DNA of 64,000 nucleotides, taken from positions 248,001 through 312,000 of the forward strand of contig JAGMWG010000012.1 in the NCBI GenBank assembly GCA_020744225.1, given 5' to 3'. The translations under genes and the position numbers were made by a program. Shown here in pieces: positions 56,249 to 64,000 of the stretch; positions within the stretch are counted from its first letter, which is position 1; each line of letters starts with the position of its first letter. Source of the stretch: Paraphoma chrysanthemicola. Taxonomy: Eukaryota > Ascomycota > Dothideomycetes > Pleosporales > Phaeosphaeriaceae. The notes beneath the pieces were generated by a model that worked only from the letters and a program-made list of their open reading frames with translations, searched no databases and was not told the origin of the DNA.

Positions 56249-58102
56249 TCAGGCACCTTGTAGGAACAGCTCTTGTTGTGGTCTTGTCGTCCAAAACTCG
56301 CACGGCACCCGTTTGCATTCTTGTAATACCTTCGTTTTAGTCTTGCTCTCCTTCTCTGGGTTTTCTCTGTCGACGTGATTGCAGACATCTTGTTTCTTGT
56401 CATCCGGAAGATCGCGCCAAATTTGAATAGTTGTCGCAAATGTAAAGTTCAAGATAAACTCTCGATTGGGAAAATGTTGCTGATCGGTCATCCGGATATT
56501 GAAAGGCTCAGTGAGGATAATAAAATTTTCGCCCCAGGAGTCCGTACTTAGATAAGTCTTTCCAGTGCGAATCTCGCCTGGCTTCTCCACAACATCGTCG
56601 GCGTACTCCTAGTAGAAGTGATGTAGTATCCAACATAAGCCTCCCAGGCAAAGGATGCGGCCTTTGTACTGTGAGAAGCGCTCCGGGATCCGTGAAAAAC
56701 ACAGGGGGCATCTGCGAGGGTCGATGGTCATATCATGACTTAAAATCCTCCGACCACGAAATCGGGATAGCTTGGCCTGCCCCTGTGGCATACAAAGATC
56801 GCGAGCCCCTGGCCATACAGAAAAGAGCCGGATTTGAATTCCATAGCCATGTAGCGAAGTCTGGGGGATTTTTGTATCACTCTCGAGATCGTTTTCCATT
56901 TCCAGAGCGCCGGCAACCGTGGCAACGGCGCAAAAGCATAGCGACGATGCGCATGACCGAAGTATGTCTACCAAAAGCTGCGGGCGTGGTTTTCGATAGT
57001 CCACGACTACATGTTTTCCATCCTCGCACAGTGCTAGCAACGAGAAGATGCGATCATGCACCAGACTGCACTTCTTATGCCGGTGTGTGTGGAGAGTCCG
57101 GATCAGACTTTCTTCCTGTCGCTCGTATGCAGTGGTCAAGTACTCCCAACAGTGATTTTCAACGGACTGCCATTGATATCCCCCACCTCCATTATGGTCT
57201 TCGTTGTACTGTTCATAAACCTCTCGTAACCTCCATACACCCAATTCTTGTAGCCCTGATAGTAGAATAACGGTGCCCGCCAACGTGAGCTCCTGAGTGA
57301 TTTACGCACGGTTCCAATACTCGTTTGTCGAGAAATTTTGGCCACCAAGAGATTTCAGTGAGCCCATACCATCTGATGCTTGATCCGTGTAGGATTTGCG
57401 AAGGCCTAGACGTTCTACTTGCCGGAAATAAACGAGTTCCCAGGACTGTCCAAACGCTACCATGAAACTCTCAATCTCTTTATCGCAACCTAGCCATGCC
57501 AACACAGTCCTTCCACGGTACATATCGCCCATCATCTGTACCTGTTGGTTGCGCTCGCTTAATACTTCTTGATACTCGGGCGTCTGATTGTCCTCCTCTG
57601 AGACGGGTGTCTGATCGATACATATTGCATCAATCCAAAGACGATGATCCAAGTTCTTGACTTTGTATGAGGAGCAAAGAGTGCTGTTCGGGTCAGATCT
57701 CGCCACGTATGCAGCTTCCAATCTTGCTATCATTTCCGCGTCAGACTCTTCCTCAGAGTCCGCCTCAAGTTGCGCATCGACTTTGGAACGAGATAGGTCT
57801 GAGAACTTTGACCTAGCGACGTTTAGGAAATCCCAAAGGTTTCGGCGAACGACCAAGATACTCTCCAAGCCATCTTCGTTGATGATCGAGATAGCTTCCT
57901 GCGAGATTGCATCGCCCCAGACGTAAGATAGACATGCAAATTTGGTGTCGGTGTTGTCATGAATGATCTCGCACTGGATGAGCCCACTCGAGGATAAGTG
58001 GGGTAATACTCGCAGTAGCCGTATTGCTTTCGGATTGGATGGGTCCAGTCGCTTATGCTTGAATAAAGCCAGGCCTTGACCAACGCGCTCTAGTGTCTTC
58101 AT
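56249..58102 (-). pseudogene. Degenerate HET-domain gene with two in-frame stops
   Basis: One continuous frame of about 617 codons from ATG 58102 is interrupted by TAA at 57302-57304 and TAG at 56609-56611. The HET domain is clear: FACLSYVWGDA near residue 58, LWIDAICIDQTPVSEE near 155, ERNQQVQMMGDMYRGR, and YWNRA*ITQELTLAGTV where the star replaces the expected Trp of the RAW(I)xQE motif. TGG to TAA needs two G-to-A changes, the direction expected of repeat-induced point mutation, though two changes do not prove it. No splice pair removes either stop while keeping the frame. Downstream parts keep HET-like C-terminal features (CPLCFSRIPERFSQYKGR). A short, truncated HET product of 266 residues is still possible. 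Confidence 0.78.
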
Positions 58103-58801
58103 AGAAAAGTGATGAATTAGGAAAGATCAGAGTTGCCGAAGGGATATAGCTCGTGGAAGGGTTTCGAGTGCGAAAGGCCGAGAAATCAGCTCAGTATGGT
58201 TGCACGACATTTGGCTACGTCGCACGCTAACCCAAACATGTATGACCCGAGAACACTAAGCAACTTACCTCGCTCGTTCAGTTATGGATCTCTTTCGAAA
58301 AGAAAGAACCGAAACCCTATGGCTATCAGAACAGGTCTCGCTACATATGAGACAGTGTCACGAGTAAAAGACTCAATACGATGGTTGTGTTACAGAGCGT
58401 GATAGATTGCAGGGGGAGGTGACGCACAAGGATGCGGTTATCAGGACCATGGAAACGAAACACAAAAGAACGAAGGAAGAATTGGAATATTCCCTTGCAA
58501 GACTCGAGAAGAAGGAAGCAAAGATCCATGCGTTGGAAGCCGTCTCTTGGGCGCGTGAACGAGGGGATGTGTGATTCCATTGGTTTAGCGGTGATGGACA
58601 TGGGCTAGTTTGTGGCGTATGTATCTTCCTTCATCCTGAACATGAAGGGAATTTCAACCACAGCTTCGACCGCGTACGCTAAATTGACACATCACCGTAA
58701 TATGATGAGAACAACACAATCTAGATTTCAACCCTACTGCTACTTATCCTTTCAACGACATTGTTGCCAGTACCTAGATGTGAACAAAGTGCTCTGCAAG
58801 T
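58103..58801. other. Intergenic between two HET genes
   Basis: No gene supported; short frames only. It holds the promoter side of the broken HET gene and the 3' side of the intact one. Confidence 0.4.
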
Positions 58802-61040
58802 CTACTCAAGAATAATTGTCTCCGTTTTGAAATGCTTCTCCAAATCAAGCCGTTCTTGTGTTGGCCACCATGGCTTTCTGATCGGGGACCAAGAATTTGG
58901 GGTTACTACCTCCATGTGGTGATTCCACTCATTATTCCAATCTGAGATACCAACACGTCGGTGTCGATCTCCACAAGGTTTTACGATAAGCATGACCGCA
59001 TGCGTCCTTGGCACCTCAATTCTCCCAGTTTCAGGATCCATGCCTGAGCCAGGCTGTAAGAGCACCGCGTGGCATCCGGTGAGGTAATCTGCCGGATCGA
59101 CATTCGCATCAAGATCTAGATCCAACGATAGATCTAGTATAACTTTGTAGATCGTGAGATGTCGATTCGGATTCTGTATGAGCATATAAGGCCCGTCACC
59201 ATCGAGATCACGATTTGATTGGAGCCCAGAGTGGTGTAGGTGAAGGTCGCGTTGGTTGACAAAGGTAGGCCTCGCAATTGGCGCTGTAATGCGGATGTAC
59301 TTAGTCTTTCTAATTTCGCCGCTGTTTGCAGCGGAGTTCATCCACTGAAACGGTGTCAGCCAGTCATCAGCCAGTATCGATATCGTTGTTTGATTGTACA
59401 TTGCAGGCTGTTGCATGATCTCGGGAAACACTTTGACACCTGAGCTCCCAGTCCAAGACCAACTGGGAAAACCTGGCCTAAGAAGGCCGGGTTTGTCATT
59501 TGCCCATTGTAAGTTCATTATCACCCTTCCAGAGTAGGGATCCATTTCTAGCGGTATGCCACCACAATGGCGCACGTTCGCTGCCTTCAGGATGCCCAGA
59601 CATGCATTGAGTATGTCGTTGCTGTACGAAAGCTTTCGCCCTGAGTATTCGCGTAGAATCTGTTCTTGACCAAAGTGGTAGGAGTTGCGATTTGGGATCA
59701 CACCGAAGAGATGGGAACCGTCTTGGCCATCCCATACTCCACTTCCACGACTGGCTAGTCTTTGATCAACACACTCCTGACGGAACATGTTATCACAAAG
59801 GAACGAGATTTCGTGGTCTGTGAAAATTAATCTTCTTCGGGGAAGATACCCTTCTTGAAGAGTCCTGATTTGTGAGCACGCGAAGTTAGCGTATTTGCAC
59901 GATCGACGGCCGTTTTGCAATTGCATACCATGCACGAGAAGCCCAGGCCGACGTGCGAATATCTGCGCGGTCATCGAATATCTCCACCAAAGTGGATGCG
60001 CCTAGTTCCAGGATTTTCTGCTGCAGGCGCCGACGGCCGCCAACGCCTGGCAAGCCATAGTTGGGGGTTTCCCCGGCAGCGGCCACGATTGTCAGATCTG
60101 CTGCAGCATCTAACAGCATGGTTCGTTAACGTGTCATTCATTGCATTCCTTGTTGGAGAGACTTACAGATGCTGTCCATGTTGGTTATTTGATGATGTCT
60201 CTCGCGTTCATCGACCTGACTGATACACTGCATATTTCAGTATAGCCTTTTGCAAGCATACATACATTGAGTTCGTACATATTTATCGACCCAAAGATAA
60301 CGGTAGCCCAAAGTCAGGACGACTTTGATGCTGTCTTCGATAGTCGCTGGAAACGAATGCTCCTCCTCTTCTATCGTGGTTGCTGTGCCCCATACGTAAG
60401 ACAAAGCAACGTAAATGAATGAGAGGTCGGCATTGACCACGTTCCTGTTTTGGCAGTCGATGACCTTGAGACTTGAAAACTTTTGCTCCCGTACAGGACT
60501 ACACGTTGCTGTATGACAATCTCGGCAGAACTGCAGCCATTCCTTCACAAGTGCAAAATCGACTGTTTCTGCCTTAACGTGGCGGGGTTTCAGCTCATCG
60601 TTGGCGAAGTTCGGATGTAGCAGCGCGTAGGTTCCATCGCCTACAAACCTGTCTCGACTTCGCGCACCATATTTCGTTTGAAAGGTAAGAAGTGCCCGTG
60701 AAGTATTGTGTTTATAGTCTGAAAAGCTGGGATTGAGGCTGTAGATGGATTGCCGCTTCACTCGTCCTTTAAAGCTGGCCTCGTCACCCTTTATACTGCC
60801 AGCGAAGCGACAGAGCCGGCAGGAAGAGTCCAGAAGTGTACGCTGGTCTGCGAAATGATTGAAGGGCGTCCCCGATGTCACCAAATCGACCCGATGGAGG
60901 ATAGTTTGACTGACCAGGTCGCGGCACAGTGCACAAAGCCCGACAGAGTCTAGCTCTGGTAGCACATCACCTTTTGGAGGTTCAGATTTTGCTGTGAATT
61001 TCGTCCGTTGCTTTAACTTTTCCTTGAATGATCCTAGCAT
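58802..61040 (-). CDS. HET-domain protein, HET-4 (intact)
   Basis: Four exons (61040-60279, 60227-60167, 60109-59929, 59864-58802) give 2067 nt, 688 residues. Order: a Lys-rich N-terminus; a Cys-pair region (GLCALCRDL ... SSCRLCRFAG) that may bind metal; then the HET domain (about 210-345) with YVALSYVWG, YLWVDKYCISQ formed across the first intron, ERERHHQITNMDSIY across the second, and SRAWTLQEGYLPRRRLIF across the third. The C-terminal half is the variable part typical of this class, with WPNKPGLL-like and FPSWSWTGSSG motifs seen in many HET proteins. Its introns cut the HET landmarks in correct phase, so the gene looks functional. It differs from HET-1 and HET-2 and is closer in style to TOL/HET-E-type HET proteins. 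Start ATG 61040; the frame above opens with GTG. Confidence 0.88.
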
Positions 61041-61665
61041 ACTTCGTCTCCGCACACAAAGTTGATAAGGCTAGGACCTCACTGGATGAAGCAGCGGCTA
61101 GGACCGATGCACGCAGGCCAGCAGCCGGGATGTTTTGATTGGAAGCGATAAGTTAGGTAATACAAAGCGGACGAATTGCGTACGACGACGCTAAAAATGT
61201 GCGACGAGTAAGTGAAGTGTAGGCGGTCAAGCTTACAAGGTCCGGGTGACGAAGCTACTTGCCATCAGCTCTTGACGTGCGTTCTGATTGGCCGAGCCGC
61301 TTCTGCTTCCGCCTCCAACTACCGCGGAAGCTAACACTTGCTTCCGAACGGGTCACGTCTACCTGACGATCCTATGTCCGACGAGGCGAGGACTCTCTTG
61401 CTTCCTAGGATCCTTGCTATGTGACACATTCGGACTATCGTCTGTCCCATAGACGGCTTTCCTTATCGCCCAAATGCCATCGATATTCTGTCTACCCATC
61501 TACGCCTCAAACTCTTTCTTTCGTCATTCATTTTAGATATTCAAGATAGATATATGGTCCATCTGAAGTCCCCACCTTCCAACTTACCAACCTCGAACTC
61601 ACTATTCATCAGTTCAACAGATTCCAACCTACCACGTTCCAGGCCACCGAAACCGTTCCACCATC
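61041..61665. other. Divergent promoter between HET-4 and the MFS transporter
   Basis: 625 bp between two start codons on opposite strands. The plus-side leader is pyrimidine- and CA-rich just upstream of the MFS start. No gene supported. Confidence 0.45.
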
Positions 61666-63168
61666 ATGCCACCGCCAACCTCCACCAACACCTCCCCCTC
61701 CCTCATCAAACTCAACCTCCTCCTCCTAACCAGCTACCTCGGCGCCATATCCAACGGCTACATCTCCGCCCTAATATCCAGCCTCATCGCCAATCCCACC
61801 TGGTACACCTCCTTCCCCTCACTCTCCAACCCGACTCTCCTCGGCCTCGTCGTCGCCGCCCAGCCTCTAGGCTGTATCCTCGCCTTCTTCCCCGCGCCCT
61901 GGGTCTCCGACACATACGGACGACGAGCCAGTATCCTGTTCGGCAATCTCCTCATGAGCACCGGCTTCCTCGCACAAGTCTTCTGCAAAACGGCCTTCCA
62001 GTTCTTTGGGATGCGATTACTAGTCGGATTTGGCAGTATCTTCAACACGATTGCGTCGGCGGCGTTGGTGTTGGAGCTTGCGCATCCGAAGCAACGAAGT
62101 ATCGCCGGTGCGTTGTTCAATACGTTTTACTTCGTGGGTTCCATGGCTGCGGCGTGGGTATCGTACGGGACGTTGAAAGTCGCTAGTTCGTGGTCGTGGC
62201 GAGGACCTGTGGCTATAAGCTTGGTATGGACACTGAGTCAATTTGTCCTGCTTTCCATGTGTCCTGAGTCGCCGCGGTGGCTAGTTGCGCACGGGAGACT
62301 CGAAGACGCAAGGGCGATCATGGTTGAATACTATGCAAACGGTCGCGTAGACGATACATTGGTGCGCGAAGAGTTAGCAAACATGTCAGCGGTTGTCCAG
62401 ATGGAAAGACAGACTCGCGATGTCAACTGGTCGGCATTGTACCGCACGCCTGGGAATCGCAAGAGACTCGTCTTGTCAATTACAATCGGTGTAGCTACAC
62501 AATGGGTCGGCAACGGGATAATTACTTACTATCTCGCCCCGGTACTCCGCAGCATCGGCATCACCAGCGTCTTCAAACAACAAGGTCTCAACGGCGGTCT
62601 TCAAATCTACAATTGGGTGTTAGCTTTCGGCGCCGCACTACTCACAGAGCGACTCGGGCGACGCCGCCTGTTCTTGATCTCCACGGGGACTATGCTCGTC
62701 TTCATGATCATGGTAACGATCTGCTCGGCCTTCTACTCGACGACAAAATCCCCAGCGACAGGGTACGCAGTCATTGTGTTCTTGTTTCTATTCTTTGGCG
62801 GGTACGTCATTGGACTAACACCGATTCCAATTCTCTACGTCAATGAGATCTGGCCTGATCATCTGCGTGTCAAAGGCACGAGCGTGTTCTGGGTGGTTCA
62901 AGCCGTGGCGACATGTTTCAACCAGTATGTAAATCCGATTGCATTGAGGAGTATCATGTGGAGGTATTATCTCGTGTATGTTGGAGTGCTGGTGGGTGTG
63001 ACTGTGTTTGTGTTCTACTATGTTCCAGAAACCAAAGGGCTTTCGCTTGAGGAAGTGAGTCGGATCTTCGATCGGGATGGCGAGGACGACGTTGAGCTAC
63101 GTGAGTTTCGCTCTCGCAGGAATGTGGTGGAGGGTGATACTGTACGAGAAGCCGATAGTTTGAATTAA
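61666..63168 (+). CDS. MFS sugar transporter-like protein
   Basis: Single exon, 500 residues, about 12 hydrophobic helices. Signatures of the sugar porter family: SDTYGRRAS between TM2 and TM3, CPESPRWLVAHGR after TM6, ERLGRRRLFL between TM8 and TM9, and VPETKGLSLEEV after TM12. It belongs to the lactose-permease/hexose-like branch common in ascomycetes and imports a sugar or related solute by proton symport at the plasma membrane; the substrate cannot be read from the sequence. N-terminus is short (Pro/Thr/Ser). No truncation or frameshift seen. ATG 61666 is the first in frame before the first helix; a longer out-of-frame start at 61554 encodes no membrane protein. Confidence 0.92.
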   Translation: MPPPTSTNTSPSLIKLNLLLLTSYLGAISNGYISALISSLIANPTWYTSFPSLSNPTLLGLVVAAQPLGCILAFFPAPWVSDTYGRRASILFGNLLMSTGFLAQVFCKTAFQFFGMRLLVGFGSIFNTIASAALVLELAHPKQRSIAGALFNTFYFVGSMAAAWVSYGTLKVASSWSWRGPVAISLVWTLSQFVLLSMCPESPRWLVAHGRLEDARAIMVEYYANGRVDDTLVREELANMSAVVQMERQTRDVNWSALYRTPGNRKRLVLSITIGVATQWVGNGIITYYLAPVLRSIGITSVFKQQGLNGGLQIYNWVLAFGAALLTERLGRRRLFLISTGTMLVFMIMVTICSAFYSTTKSPATGYAVIVFLFLFFGGYVIGLTPIPILYVNEIWPDHLRVKGTSVFWVVQAVATCFNQYVNPIALRSIMWRYYLVYVGVLVGVTVFVFYYVPETKGLSLEEVSRIFDRDGEDDVELREFRSRRNVVEGDTVREADSLN

Positions 63169-63389
63169 TAAAGGGAAATATCTTGATACAATGGTGGGCG
63201 AGATATGCATCGAACGGGTATTATATGTGGGAAGAATGTAGAGAGTAGAGTATATATACTGATCCCAAGTTCCCCAACACCAACAGTTATGCGCCTAGTA
63301 AATAGAATCTGGGGTATTGATAAGGACAACAGAGAAACGAGACATGTAGCCGTGAGGCTGGGAATCTATGGTAGGAGAGAAATGTACAA

Positions 63390-64000
63390 TCAATCAGAGC
63401 AGTCTTCATTCTCTCCGTCGCGCTGGACCTCCAGTCCACGCAATTTCTGCGACAAGAGACCAGCGCTTGGCGGTGATGTTGGGCTACCCAGTGGGCTGAA
63501 CGCGTTACCGCCGTACCCGACATCGCCTTGCTTGAGTTTTTCAAACGTGCTCTGCGCACTGGCTGGACTGCCCCAGTTCTGTCTCGGTGATGAAATCGGT
63601 GTCTGGAAAGGATTCTTGCTATCGATATCCATGCGATCACGAGAGACTGGTCGTGATTCGATCGCAGCAAGACGAGTAAGACTGAATGGAATAGGCTGCA
63701 GTTCGGGTACTGGTGAGCTGAACCCGGGCGATGGAGATGAGCTGAGCGGACCACCAGTGAATTCTACTGCTGGTGGAGGAAGCGGTGGACGCGCGCTGAG
63801 CCCGTCTATTTGATCGTATGCTTGCTGCGACCTAGACAAGGGCCAACCTGCACTGCGACGGCGGAAGGCTTTTTCAGCGGTGAGCTGCGCCGCAGCTGAA
63901 GAGCTGTACTGGGAAGTTGGAAGGTCGCGCATCGGCTTATATGCACTGTACCTCGGCTCGGGCATCTGAATTTCGTTTCTCAGCTTCTCTTTGCCATCTG
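63390..64000 (-). CDS. 3' end of an unrecognised Ser/Pro-rich protein, cut by the window edge
   Basis: The frame is open from the right edge (64000) to a stop at 63390, at least 203 codons. The visible C-terminal part is disordered: MPEPRYSAYKPMRDLP, PPLPPPAVEFTGGPLSSSPS, SPGFSSPVPELQPIPFSL and a final SQKLRGLEVQRDGENEDCSD. No domain is visible. It lies convergent with the MFS transporter. The start and any upstream exons are outside the window. Confidence 0.65.
   Translation of the reverse strand, partial: DGKEKLRNEIQMPEPRYSAYKPMRDLPTSQYSSSAAAQLTAEKAFRRRSAGWPLSRSQQAYDQIDGLSARPPLPPPAVEFTGGPLSSSPSPGFSSPVPELQPIPFSLTRLAAIESRPVSRDRMDIDSKNPFQTPISSPRQNWGSPASAQSTFEKLKQGDVGYGGNAFSPLGSPTSPPSAGLLSQKLRGLEVQRDGENEDCSD

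Noticed and set aside
57136..57350. Possible intron in the broken HET gene from the GTAAAT at the first stop to the CAG before GGCTAC
   Set aside because: The join shifts out of the frame that carries the HET-like sequence and runs into a stop soon after; the stop is better explained as a mutation.
61554..62186. 210-codon frame overlapping the MFS start
   Set aside because: His/Pro/Arg-rich shadow frame of the transporter with no domain.
1..64000. tRNA genes, transposons or secondary-metabolite core genes
   Set aside because: I looked for B-box-like motifs, transposase or reverse-transcriptase motifs and PKS/NRPS motifs in the intergenic stretches and translations and saw none; a dedicated search could still find small or decayed elements.

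Overview
The window is nuclear DNA of a filamentous ascomycete (Pezizomycotina). Genes are close together on both strands. Coding regions are cut by introns of about 45-90 bp with GTAAGT/GTATGT-type donors and CTAAC-type branch sites. The gene content is typical of these fungi: HET-domain proteins, HsbA-like secreted proteins, OM14, a TOK-type potassium channel and a THI4 gene with a TPP riboswitch. Dothideomycetes is a plausible class, but that is only an inference. No tRNA, rRNA, CRISPR array, intact transposon or biosynthetic core gene was seen. Exon structures were built by hand from splice motifs, reading phase and family knowledge. Every multi-exon model called as an intact CDS sums to a multiple of three.

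Layout. 0.4-12.2 kb: two same-strand paralogous HET genes flank a TOK channel, mitochondrial ETF alpha and a Swi3/Rsc8 chromatin remodelling subunit. 12.5-17.3 kb: two divergent HsbA-like secreted-protein paralogs lie about 3.1 kb apart, and the second has a frameshift in a run of 12 G. 18.1-25.1 kb (all minus strand): Mia40, OM14 and a LIM-RhoGAP. 25.1-28.1 kb: a gene-poor gap. 28.1-30.4 kb: THI4 with a TPP riboswitch in its 5' leader, then a small C2H2 zinc-finger gene. 31.0-39.9 kb: CLASP/Stu1 and a full-length ABCB transporter. 41.0-47.4 kb: an F-box-like protein, a mitochondrial rhodanese and a multi-KH RNA-binding protein. 48.4-54.7 kb: a disordered Arg/Pro/Tyr-rich protein divergent from a HAD pyrimidine 5'-nucleotidase, a Q/G/Y-rich glycine-zipper protein and a small secreted crystallin-like protein. 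56.2-61.0 kb: a broken HET gene beside an intact one. 61.7-64 kb: an MFS sugar transporter and the 3' end of an unrecognised gene.

Most genes are unrelated housekeeping loci: mitochondrial import and redox (Mia40, OM14, ETF, rhodanese), cytoskeleton and polarity (Stu1, RhoGAP), membrane transport (TOK, ABCB, MFS) and thiamine synthesis. The accessory layer is the HET genes (three apparently intact, one broken), the HsbA pair and the small secreted protein. These suggest non-self recognition and surface or host interaction.

The most notable structures are the THI4 riboswitch leader with nested uORFs and alternative donors, a GC-AG intron inside THI4, 13- and 14-nt microexons, a possible 2-nt exon or recursive splice in OM14, two stop-free length-3n introns in the ABC transporter (one splitting Walker A), the HsbA homopolymer frameshift and the degenerate HET gene.
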